A DNA stretch of 64,000 bases, from contig NC_088680.1 of assembly GCF_950023065.1 (NCBI RefSeq), positions 58,813,350-58,877,349 of the forward strand, in the 5' to 3' direction. Every line of letters starts with the position of its first letter. Position 1 is the first letter of the stretch. Shown here in pieces: positions 24,101 through 34,784 of the stretch. Source of the stretch: Planococcus citri (taxonomy: Eukaryota > Arthropoda > Insecta > Hemiptera > Pseudococcidae). The translations under genes were made by a program, and so were the position numbers. The notes under the pieces were generated by a model, which made no database searches, was not told the origin of the DNA, and saw nothing but the letters and a program-made list of their open reading frames with translations.

Positions 24101-24290
24101 AATAATAGTGTTCCCTCCCTCCCTTAGAGATCCTAATTATAAAGGTTTGGAAGTCCACTGGAAACCTTCATCTATCGAAAATCCATATTATCTGAGTATC
24201 AACGATCCTTGTACTTTAATCGAAGGCAAATTGAACGGCAAAAGAATGGAATTTTGGGAAAACATCAAGAAACAATTCAGCGATCGTTGA
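21191..24290 (+). CDS. EST5: carboxylesterase, 10 exons
   Basis: Carboxylesterase, 541 aa. Exons: 21191-21331, 21421-21558, 22308-22467, 22556-22741, 22854-23062, 23144-23300, 23414-23586, 23673-23832, 23914-24052, 24128-24290. Starts MADKVYV; no signal peptide. Ser192 (GSSSG), Glu324 (GFCENEG) and His445 (TCHGDDY) are kept. Oddities: Cys for Phe114 in the oxyanion loop (HPGGYCYG), Cys352 where EST3/EST4 have Trp in WSWGSE, and GCQGLKD. Intron 5 begins GC (23063 GCAATT) and the frame closes at TGA before any GT, so a GC donor is needed. Intron 2 carries a solo LTR. ATTAAA at 24388-24393. All splice junctions are intact, so it looks functional. Confidence 0.92.
21743..21991 (-). mobile_element. 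Solo LTR in EST5 intron 2
   Basis: 249 bp running TGTG...CACA, flanked by a perfect 5-bp duplication AGCCT (21738-21742 and 21992-21996). The orientation is inferred as minus from an AATAAA-type signal (TCTAATAAACG) read on that strand. EST3 and EST4 intron 2 lack it. GC-rich centre with GCGCGCG runs. Class (Gypsy, BEL/Pao or Copia) cannot be told without internal sequence. Confidence 0.85.
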
Positions 24291-25630
24291 ATTTGATCGG
24301 AAATTTTATCAACTTGAAACTAAGTATTTCGGTTTTATCGTAAGCAATGTACGAGCTAGTCTGTGTAATTATCTGGTCATTTGGGACATTAAATAATTCT
24401 TTCATAAGTCTGAAAATTTTCCATTCTCGTAGTTTCACCGCCACGTGTTGCGTATTGAAAATAACCCGGTTAAAATAAATATTCAGCTACAATACATATA
24501 AGGTCAAGCTGCAGGTATCATAAACATACACACGTTTAAAAAACACAGGTACGATGTAGAAGGTCTTCTTCGAGTCAACAGGTTGTATTTCTTATCAGGA
24601 GGACTAACTTTGAATGCAAGTAATCCTTGAAAGTCGTAGGCAATTGCGGTATCACAATATAATGACAGAAAAATTTGTTAAGGGAAAATAGAACAATCGA
24701 TTTAAAAAAAGTTGTAACTTTCTACAAAGTATGAATTTTCATCGACATGAATGAGCTAACTTCTTCATCTCCTTACCATTTGATCTGCATGCATTTGAAA
24801 TTTCCCCAAATCAAATTTTGGAAACGGTTTCAATTCGTTTTGAGTAGTTCTGAAGCCTAATTTCAACATTCTGAGGCGATTATAGATGGTTTCAAGACGT
24901 TCTGGAGTCTCCAGCGATATTTTTAAAATTCCAGATTTTGAAAAAGTGCCATGCGAATAATTTACCTACTTTTTTGACAACCCATGACCAATTTTCTGAA
25001 GGGAAGTAATTTTATGCACGACAAAAAAGGGCGTCATCGCGACAAGCATTTTCACGTTTTCATCAAAGTTGAACAAACGACGAACAATAATGAAGTTCCA
25101 CGTCAGATAATGAGATAAAGCTCGGCAATAAAGTATTTATGAACGACTGAGATTGTGTAACGATATATGTATGTATAAGGTAGTACTCACGTTGAAATAA
25201 TTTCATACACGACGGAACATTATCAGTTCAATCATTATTATTGTATTGTATTACTAAAAACTTTGTTTGTTTTTTTTTTTTTTTTTGCCAATAATTGTCG
25301 TTTTTATACTTTTGCTGCCTACATTTTTTTACCGACTTTTCGTTAGAAAAAGAAAACTAGAAAAGTGGAGTATTGTATTTGAAATTTCACAACTAGACTA
25401 CTTCAAAGCTTCCAAGTTCATCGACCGACAAAATTTTTTTTCGAAATTTTTTAAAACTCATTACGTCATTACCTAGAAAATGACTGAACCAACTTCGATG
25501 AAACTTGAAATCTCACTAAGCCTGCACGATCCCTACAAAGTACTAATACGACCCTCAATTTTTGGTGAATCATTCATGAACGAATTGATCAATATTCAAT
25601 TTTTTAAAAGAACCATTCGCCAACAAATCA
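24291..25630. other. EST5 3' flank
   Basis: Downstream sequence homologous to the EST4 3' flank over the first several hundred bases, then AT-rich sequence with a fragment of the dispersed cctccag family (about 24835-24910: gttctggagtctccagcg). A hydrophobic open frame at 25267-25476 begins in a poly-T run and shows no family signature. Confidence 0.45.
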
Positions 25631-25639
25631 ATCAATTCT

Positions 25640-26640
25640 CTATTTTATGAATCAATTCGTTCGCGAATGAGTCACTAATACGAATCAATTCGTTCACGAA
25701 TGATTCATAAACAAAAGTCAATTTGTTCGCGAATGATTCACCAAAAATTGAGTAAATGAATCCATTCGTTCGCGAGCGAATCACTTATATGATTCGATTT
25801 GCTCGCGAAAGAGTCACTTATCCGAATCGATTCGTTCGCGAATGAGTCACTTGTACAAACCGATTCGTTCGCGAACAAGTCACTTGTACGCACCGATTCG
25901 TTCGCGATCGAGTCACTTGTACGAAACAATTCGTTCGCGAACGAGTCACCTGTACGAATCAATTCGTTCGCGAACGAGTCACTTGTACGAATCAATTCGT
26001 TCGCGAATGATTCATAAACAAAAGCCAATTCGTTCGCGAATGATTCACAAAAAATAATTCAATTCGTTGGTGAGATTCACCAAAAACTGAGTAAATGAAT
26101 CCATTCGTTCGCGAACGAATCACTTATATGGATTCGATTTGCTCGCGAAAGAGTCATTTATACAAATCGATTCGTTCGCGAATGAGTCACTTGCACGAAC
26201 CGATTCGTTCGCGAACAAGTCACTTGTACGAACCGATTCGTTCGCGAACGAGTCACTTGTACGAATCAATTCGTTCGCGAATGATTCACAAACAAAAGTC
26301 AATTCGTTCGCGAACGAGTCACTTATACGAATCACTTCGTTCGCGAATGATTCATAAACAAAAGTCAATTCGTTCGCGAATGATTCACAAAAATAATTCA
26401 ATTTGTTGGTGAATGATTCACCAAAAATTGAGTAAATGAATCCATTCGTTCGCGAATGAGTCACTTGTACGAACCCATTCGTTCGCGAACGAGTCACTTA
26501 TAAAAATTGATTCGTTCGCGAACGAGTCACTTGTACGAATCAATTCGTTCGCGAACGAGTCACTTTAACGAATCAATTCGTTCGCGAACGAGTCACTAGT
26601 ACGAATCGGTTCGTTCGCGAATGAATGTTTTAAAAAAATG
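25640..26640. repeat. 33-bp palindromic minisatellite with 340-bp higher-order period
   Basis: About thirty imperfect copies of a 33-bp unit, acgaatcaattcgttcgcga + acgagtcacttgt, containing the exact palindrome TCGTTCGCGAACGA. Because 33 is a multiple of three, several frames on both strands stay open, giving Ser/Asn/Arg-repeat frames up to 125 codons that should not be taken for genes. The phrase gagtaaatgaatccattcgt recurs near 25751, 26090 and 26431, a higher-order period of about 340 bp. It interrupts 3'-flank sequence shared with EST4. Confidence 0.9.
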
Positions 26641-28064
26641 GATCAATTCGTTCGTAACAGATTTTTATTTTACGAAAAGTCAATATATACCTAAATCAAA
26701 AAGTCGCAACCTGAGTGAAGAAATTATCTCATTGAATTTCGCACCTCACGGCCCGACTCTTCCCTTTAATTATTTAACAATATTTTTGAAAATACAGTAC
26801 ATGAATTTTTTACTCTCGTCAAAAAAAAATCGAATACACTCACGTCAGACAAAATTTTAGTGAATGAACTACAGCAAAAAAAAGGTGATCTCATAATTTG
26901 TCTATGCCTCAATTTAGACTTACATTGACGGAGCTATACAGTATTTTAAAAACATCACCAATCACAGTTCTTAAATTTTGAAGGCAGGCAAAAGATTTTA
27001 AAAAACTTTATATTGGTGACCTTATTATGCCTAAAGTCAAAATTTAAGGCACTAAAATTTGTAAAAAAAAAAAAAAAAGAAGGTGTAAATCAAGTACACA
27101 ATTTCAAATGTTTCTGAATTTTCTATAATGCTTTTGTGCTTTCAATTTTGATTTCAGACAAAATAATGATACTTGACTCGTCGAACTATGAATTTCCACA
27201 GAAAATGTCACGTTCATATTTTTCCTCAATTTTGAAGCTGGACTGCAATTCAAAGGCTCTTTTTTATGTTTGTTTTTGAATTTTGCAACATGGTTTTCAT
27301 TCGACCAAGATTTTTCAAATTTTTCAATATAGGGCCATTTTTTGGCCCTAGACAGTTATCGATTCGACAAATCTTAAAATGATGTTGTAATAAATGTCCC
27401 AAATACGAATCCGTGATTAGTTAACTCAAAAAAATCAACTGGAGGCTCCAGAACTGTTCAAAACAGTTCGAAACCATTTCAAAACTATTCGGGATGTCAA
27501 CAAAAGACACATACCAAATTTCAAGTTTCTAGGTCAATTTGGCGAAATTTTAATTTTTTTACACATTCGGCCCAAAAATGCTCAAAAATTTATCAAAATT
27601 TGAATAATGCATTACAGTTTCAAAAATTTTAACTGGTGATGCATTTTTGCATGCTCTTCTAATTTACCTTTACCTTTACCTGGATTAAAAAAATTTCTGT
27701 ATTTGAAATGCTGCATCCTTAGTCAGAATAAAAAAAATTTCAAATATCAAGTATTCCATACTCGCCCATTTCTTTGCAAGAAAGCTGAAAACTACAGCTA
27801 TTACGTCAATAAACCGTACCCATTTTCTATCCTCACCTTTCACAGCATGTTAATAATAGCTAGCATAATACAAGTAAGTTTTCCACCACGATAATAAGAG
27901 CTGATAAAACTAGCATAAAAAACCATTACTGAAATTTAAACATGTCTTGGAACAAAATTCAAACTGAGCAGGTATCAGAAAAACGTCGTGTATGTGTACA
28001 GGATATGAAGCATTCGACAAGCTCATGTTTTTCGATACCATCACTATGAAAGGAAATTTTTAAA
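26641..28064. other. EST5-EST6 spacer, repeats, EST6 5' flank
   Basis: 26745-27060 aligns with the EST4 3' flank (19190-19500). 27020-27240 matches the repeat block in intron 2 of EST3-5 (gcctaaa...tcaaaattt...cacgttcatattttt). 27430-27590 is a copy of the dispersed gaggctccagaactgttc family. The last 200 bp before EST6 share no obvious motif with the EST2-5 promoters, so EST6 is probably regulated differently. Confidence 0.45.
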
Positions 28065-31000
28065 ATGGCAGACAAAGTTTTTGTGAAAGTAAACGAAGGC
28101 AGAATTAGAGGGTTTAAAAAAATTTCTAGTTTTTCCCACGTCGAGTACTGTTGTTTTTTAGGAGTGCCTTATGCTCAATCCACTGAAGAGCATAATCGAT
28201 TCAAGGTAAGTACATATGTAGTAATTTATCAAAGACAAGTGTTTGGAACCCAAACTACAAACGAGTAAGTATTAAATTTTGTGAAGCATTTTGAAAAAAT
28301 ATCTTGAACTTTACTATGATTTAGGATCCGGTTAAAATAAAACCATGGAACGGCGTTTTAGATGCTACACAAGAAAAAGAGGGTTGCAGACAGTTCGCCA
28401 TAACTTTGAAATGTATTACAGGTTCAGAGGATTGCTTGTATAATAATATCTACACTACCAAAGTAAATACATTATTTATTTAATCATTCCATTTCACAAA
28501 TTTTCGTCATCAGTAAGTATTTTAAAGTTCAATGAACTCACATTTTTCATAATTTTAAAGCTTCCTACGAATGGAGAACCTCTGAAACCTGTAATTGTCA
28601 ACATCCATCCAGGAGGCTTTATTTTTGGTTCACCAGATCCCAGTCGTTATGGATCTCCAGAATTCATCATGCATCATGACATTGTTTACGTTACCATTGG
28701 CTACAGAATACATATTTTAGGTTCGAAAATAGGACAGCAAAACTAACAAAATCACAAATAATCTTTTTAATAGTTCATGTATGAATTTTAGGATTTTTGA
28801 ATCTTGGACTGAAAGAATGCTCGGGTAATCAAGGTCTAAAAGATATAATCATGAGTTTAGAATGGATAAAAAAAAACATCCACTCCTTTGGAGGAGATCC
28901 CAATAACATAACTGTGATGGGAAGTAGCAGTGGATCAGCAATTGTACATTTTTTAATGCTATCTCCTCGAGCTAAAGGTAACTATAGTCAACTACCTGCG
29001 TAAAAATACTCTTCATTTTTTGACATTATCTTAAAAGGCTAAGTATGGTGAATTTGCCCCCGAGAGCTTCAGGGTTGATATTTGCATGGAAGGTGGGTAC
29101 CCTTGAGCACCTTCCGTCACAAAAGTTTCAGATCCCCAGACCCCCCCCCCCCCCCCCGTTTTTGAGAAACCTCCCTTTTTCTGAAATTACAATAGAAATT
29201 TTTTTCTCAGCCCCATGTGAACCGATTTTTTTAATTTTTTGGTATGTTGTGAACATCCATAAGAGGTATCCCCACAAAAATTTTCACTCCCCTTCCCCCA
29301 TATTTTCCCCTCAAAATGGCGTTTTTTAGCTTTGTTTGTCTGTTTTAGCGATGATCATGATTCTGCACAAAAATGCGAATAGCATTTTTAAATGTGTTTT
29401 TTGACCCCTAAAAAACATATTTTTTTCAAAAAAAATTTTCTGGTGGGTCGTGGTCAAAAATTGAAAAAACTTACAGAGGGGGTAAAAATTGATTCTGGTG
29501 TAAATTATTGTTTTTGGTAAACAAGGTGTCGTTTCCATATAAATAGAACCCCCCGAACACAAACATGACGTCCAATTTTATGCTACCCTCAACCTCACCC
29601 CTTCAGTGCCTCTGCCCCCACCTCAATTTTCACTATTATATTAAAAGTTGAGCTTTATAATAATATTGGTGTCATTCTCATATGAATCAAACACCCCAAA
29701 CACGAATATGAAGTCAAATTTTATGCTACCCTCAACCACACCCCTCCGGTGCCTCTGTCCCCACCTCAATTTTCACTATTATATTAAAAGTTGAGCTTCA
29801 TAATAATATTGGTGTCGTTTTCATATGAATCAAACACCCCGAACACGAATATGAAGTCAAATTGTATGCTACCCTCATCCACACCCGTCCAATGCTTCTG
29901 CCCCCACTTCAATTTATACTATTTCAAAAGTTTTGATATTTTCATAATGTTGGTGTCGTTTCCATATGAACCGAACCCCTCGAACACGAATATGAAGTCA
30001 AATTTTATGCTACCCTCATCCACACCCTTCAGGTGCCTCTGCCCCCACCTCAATTTTTACTGTATTAAAGGTTGAGCTATTTTCATAATATTGATGTCGT
30101 TTTCGTATGAATCAAACACCCCTAACACGAATATGAAGTCCAATTTAGGTCTACCCGCATCTATTCCCTTCCAAGGTACAGCCAGCTCCTCTTATGGATG
30201 TTGACAACATACCAAAAAATTAAAAAAATCGGTTCACATGGGGCTGAGAAAAAAATTTCTATTGTAATTTCAGAAAAGGGGGGCGGGGGTCTGAAACTTT
30301 CGTGACGGAAGGTGCTCAAGGGTACCCACCTTCCATGCAAATATCAACCCTGAAGCTCTCGGGGGCAAATTCGCCATACTTATACACCTATAGCCTTCAT
30401 ACGTAAACATTTGCAGGTTTATTTCATAAGGCAATAATGATGGGAATGCATGTGTTAAACCCAACCCTACTGACTCAACGTGAAAATGTCACATCTGCTT
30501 TCGAAATAGCGAAATTTTTAGGATACGAAGGAACCTCCGAGAATAGGAGAAAATTATTGTCTTTTTTGAAAACAGTTGACATCGATACTGTGATATTAAT
30601 GAAATTAGAATCTGTGTATCGTAATGTAAGTAACACATGCTCATCTTTTAATGTTAAAGTATTTTGATAAAAAATCATTTCTTCTAATTTCTCAAATTTA
30701 TAAGCCATATAGGGGTCAAATTTGATCAAAGCGTGATAAACATTCAATGGTTTTTAAACAGGTTCAAATACCAATATTTCCTGCTTCGCCATTTGTACCA
30801 ACTCAAGATCAAGGTAATAATGCCATAGTGCCTTTATCCCCAGAAGAATTGGTACCTTCGACAGCAAGGATACCACTGATGGTTGGTTTTTGTGATAAAG
30901 AAGCTGCAATGGTTTTTACCAGTAAGCCATTTGAATTATTCGCATGTTTCATTTTGGGACTTAGTGTGAAAAAATTTACGGTTATGATTATTTCAGACGA

Positions 31001-32365
31001 AAAATATAAAAATATGCTCGTTAATAACTTATATTCAATTGTTACTCAAAATCCGTGGGGATGGGGACGAAATCTGGCAGATGACGACATAAAGCTGATC
31101 AAAAAGAAATCCGAATCATTTTATTTAAATGGCGAATCTACTGGAAAAGCAAACATGTCTGATAAATGTGATGTAAGTGAAATTTTCAACTTCGGAACAG
31201 TATACGTCCCAAAATAAATGCTCGCGAAAAGAGTACTTTACTTACCTACGAGTATAAAATAACGAAAATGTGTATTTTATTTTTCATTTCCAGATAATGA
31301 CCGATATTGCCTTATCTGATGTGTACAGCTCGCTGATTGATATAGTTTCTGATGATCATTCGCCGGTCTATGTTTATAAATTTAATTACGAAGGCAGTGT
31401 TCCTAAAGTGAAAGACGCTGTAGTGTTGCAACTGGATGGGCCTTTGGAGGGTAGGCTACTCATTTCTCATAAATTTCTATTTTTATCTTTTAAAAATAGA
31501 TTTAAAAAAATACAAAACTTCAAAGGAAAAAGATGGGATATGATCAGGACAGAAAATTGATCATATGAGTAGATCTGAGTTAATACGTATGCGTTAGATC
31601 TATTTTATTAAATCTGACGATTTTGCTAAATTTTTTTCGGATCAGATCAGATCCGGTCAGGACATTCAGAGAAACTTTATTCTGGGCAGAGACCAGACCT
31701 GATTAAAAACTACACACTCTACTTGATCTTATATACGATAAAATATAATTATTACAATATGAGTAGAAATTACCTATTCCATAGATATATATCATGAAAT
31801 TTATGGAGAAAATTCGACTGCCTTAAAATAGGAACTGTACACGCGGACGATTATTGCTATTGGAGTTTAGTGAAAGATTACAAGAACAAAAATGATTATT
31901 TAATCACACCAAAAAGCAGTGAAATGATCGAAACATTCACCAAACTCATTTGTACTTTCGCCGAAACAGGGTAAGTAAACAAAAAAATCACATTTCAGAA
32001 ATAAGTGCCCCAGTTTGAGTCAATTATCGACCTGTATAGATGTAATAAAATTCTTCTGAAAAAATTGTACCAAAGTCCATCGATTTTTCAAATTATTTGC
32101 TTCCTGAAATTTAAAACATTACAAAATCACCGCAAACTGCAGGGACACCCTGTACACAAATTGAAGCTAAGTACACATTTTTTTTGATTTTTTTTTTTTT
32201 TGCAGAGATCCAAATTATGGAAAGTTGAATATTCGATGGGAACCTTCAACCGTAGAAAACCCATGTTATTTGAGAATCGACGAAAAATTTGAATTAATCG
32301 ACGGTAAATTGAATGGAAAAAGAATGCAATTTTGGGAAAATTTGAAAAAAGAATTCGCAAATTAA
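28065..32365 (+). CDS. EST6: carboxylesterase, 10 exons, most divergent copy
   Basis: Carboxylesterase, 541 aa. Exons: 28065-28205, 28325-28462, 28561-28720, 28792-28977, 30417-30625, 30762-30921, 30997-31172, 31294-31450, 31832-31970, 32206-32365 (TAA). Starts MADKVFV. Ser192 in GSSSG, Glu325 in GFCDKEAAM, His446 in TVHADDY (Ala for the usual Gly after His). Oxyanion loop HPGGFIFG; GNQGLKD as in EST2; GYRIHILG in place of NHRLHILG. All ten donors and acceptors are normal GT-AG, including introns 5 and 8 that are GC-AG in relatives. One codon is gained in exon 6 (as in EST2) and one in exon 7, one lost in exon 8 and one in exon 10. Intron 4 is expanded by a transposon. Open throughout, so probably functional with changed specificity. 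Confidence 0.9.
29042..30380. mobile_element. Long-TIR element in EST6 intron 4
   Basis: 1339 bp with inverted repeats of about 190 bp: left AGTATGGTGAATTTGCCCCC up to about 29232, right its complement from about 30185. TA lies outside each end (29040-29041, 30381-30382). A poly-C tract near 29143 sits in one arm and a mixed G-tract in the other. The centre is a five-copy tandem repeat. No transposase. Resembles large-TIR MITEs of the Tc1/mariner group, but the family is not recognised. Confidence 0.82.
29525..30230. repeat. Five tandem copies of a 142-bp unit
   Basis: Copies start with GGTGTCGTTTCC or variants at 29525, 29668, 29811, 29952 and 30093 (periods 143, 143, 141, 141). Each holds CGAACACGAATATGAAGTC, TTTTATGCTACCCTC and CCTCTGCCCCCACCTCAATT. 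The fifth copy is truncated and diverged. They lie wholly between the TIRs of the enclosing element. Confidence 0.88.
31600..31700. repeat. GATC-rich repeat in EST6 intron 8
   Basis: Short block with GATCAGATCAGATCCGG and gacattcagag, related to the repeats in EST2 introns 5 and 8 and EST3 intron 8. Confidence 0.55.
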
Positions 32366-33894
32366 TTCATTTAATATCTTCTATGCTCTCTAATTCGCAA
32401 TTTTAAAAATGTATGTAAACTGTTACGTGATTTTGTACATAAAATATTCATTTTGTTTAAATAAGTATTCATCAAGAGCGTTCATTTTCAAAAAAAAAAA
32501 TCCGAAAATTTTCTAAGAATTTTATAGATGTTAAATGCGATAGCCGATTCAATAAATCCTCCGGAAATACTAACAATAAACACTAATAACATCGGATTCA
32601 ACCATTCGTACTCAAATTTTCAAATCACATCACAATTATCCGCAACCTACGACTATTTCAACTCCAACGCAAATGGAATTTAAACTCCTCCGCATCCGAC
32701 AACTTGACATCCAACCAATTTTGACGCATCGCTCGGAGTAAAATATCTTTCAAACTTTAATCCATTTACTAGAAGAGCTGTTCGATTTCGAGGCCCTTAA
32801 TCGACCTTCGATACCATGTCAATGAATGAAAATAATTAGGCATAAGTAAAAAAGAAAGGGGTTTTGAAAAAAAAAATGAGTGACGGAAGACTCATCATCA
32901 TCGTTTTTCAAATGATCTTTGCAAGATAAAAAAATTCTCAAAATAGGGCTACGTAAAAAAAAATTAAAACAGAAAATTACTGATAAGTAAGTATTTGTTT
33001 TGCAGGGAATTGGAAAGAAAAAAATGAAACTAAATTTCAGGTCATCAACAGAAATCTGACAGAAAATGAAAAAAGATTTTATCATGTACCTACCTCCTCT
33101 CACCCCCCCTCCATCACTTGAGGCAAAATGGTTCAAATTTTGACCACATAATAAGCACGTTACATTCTAAAATATGCTGTGGTTATATTTCAGTTTTTTC
33201 AAAAATCTGGAAAAGGAAGCTGAAAAATTCCACCGATTTGATTTTTAGGGGAATATTAATTATCCCTGTTTGACACTAAAGTGGTTCATATTTTGGAGTA
33301 CAAATTCTACTCTGGAAAAACTCTGTTTCTAAAATTTTTCTATAATGACAGTTTAGCACCTGCTCAACTAAAATTTGGGCTCCAAAATTCGAAATTTGAA
33401 TTCTTCGATTTTTTAAAAAAACTACCATACTAGCTCTAATAGGGACCGAAAATGAAGATTTGTAAAAAATTTTTGTCTTCATATTTAGGTACATGCAAGA
33501 AAAATTGAATAAATTTTATTAGCTCATCGTTTCCAGAGTGAGAAGTGAAGGCGAAAGAGAAACACAGATGAGGGAAGTATCCCATCGGCACAAAAAATTT
33601 CTAATCAGATAAAATGGAATAGAAAGAGAACCCCAAAATACACCAACGACCAAAATTTCAGGAGCTGAAATTCATTTTTCGATTTTTAGTAAATTTTTAA
33701 AAATTAAAATTTAGGTCAGAAACGGAGAAAAATTTTAAAAATTTTCAAAACGACCAAGAAAGCTAAAATTTGATTTTTACCCTATTTTCGACCTCTCGAC
33801 TTCTCGAGTCGATTTTCAATCGTTTATCGAAATGTTCTGAAGCCTCCAGCAAATTTTCAAATTCTCCTGTAAAGACATTAACGGGACTAATGAC
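32366..33894. other. EST6 3' flank, no gene
   Basis: AT-rich 3' flank. 33660-33870 holds another copy of the dispersed family (gaccaagaaagctaaaattt ... cctccagcaaatttt). Short open frames show no family features. Confidence 0.45.
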
Positions 33895-34784
33895 TGTGAG
33901 AAATAGATCAATAATAAACACCTAACGATATATATTAACCCTAGGGTGCCAATGTAAAGACCTAGAACCTGATGTAAAGTATATATGCCTGGATAGCTTT
34001 AGCCGAATGCCATTAATCTGATCAATGCTTACATAAATCCGTCTATGATCTGTCCGAGGACCTATCATAGGGGTGTATATAATCTACTCTAAGGGGTACC
34101 AGTACCTACTATTTTGCCTATCTACATTTATTCATTGAGCGCCAGATAAACACAATAATAAGAACAAGAACACCTATGAATAGACACTCCGTGTATTCGA
34201 TGTAATTGTAATACACACCTTATAATTACGCCATAAATAGTTGGTAAAGCTAACTATTTATATCTTAATAGTAACAGGTAAATAAATTCATTTATGACAT
34301 ATTATTATGGAAGAAGTTGAATACTTACGACCATTGTTGTTATTATTGACGCGGCGAGCATTTTACCGTAACCAGTAGATAAAGAATACATGAAACGCGA
34401 CGAATATATAACGATTGTTTTATAACCTGCCGGTAGTATATGACAATTAACTGATAAAAGGTTTAAGAATATTTAATTAAACGAATATTCTAGTTAATGA
34501 CAAAAAGTACACTTTGACAGATATCGAGCTGGGTTAACCGGATAATACCCACACAATAGGACTGATATTAGAGAGGACTTTCGGCTTCCTTGTTTCTAAT
34601 ATAAGTGGCGAGAGCTACCAATTCTCCGAGGCTCGATGCTGGCATCTCGCTAAGTCGGAGGAGGAGTTTCTCCCACTGGTCTAAGTAGGGATCTCTTCTT
34701 TTAGGAGTAATCTTACACATAGACGCGGACAGATATATGATATGTGGCAACACCTAAGCGTTTCAAGGCATATGTCCCCTCACA
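33895..34784 (+). mobile_element. LTR of a retroelement remnant (complete copy)
   Basis: 890 bp from TGTGAGAAATAG to CCCCTCACA, so it has TG...CA ends that themselves form a short inverted repeat (TGTGAG/CTCACA). The last 390 bp or so are repeated in direct orientation at 36242-36635 with about one difference. A 61-codon minus-strand frame is the same in both copies but is inside the LTR and not a known protein. An AATAAA lies near 34280. Confidence 0.65.

Noticed and set aside
25738..26497. Long open frames on both strands with Ser/Asn/Arg repeats
   Set aside because: They are the 33-bp minisatellite read in frame; the unit is a multiple of three, so several phases stay open on both strands without selection.
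25640..26640. CRISPR-like array
   Set aside because: Eukaryotic context, repeats are contiguous without unique spacers, and units diverge as in a minisatellite.
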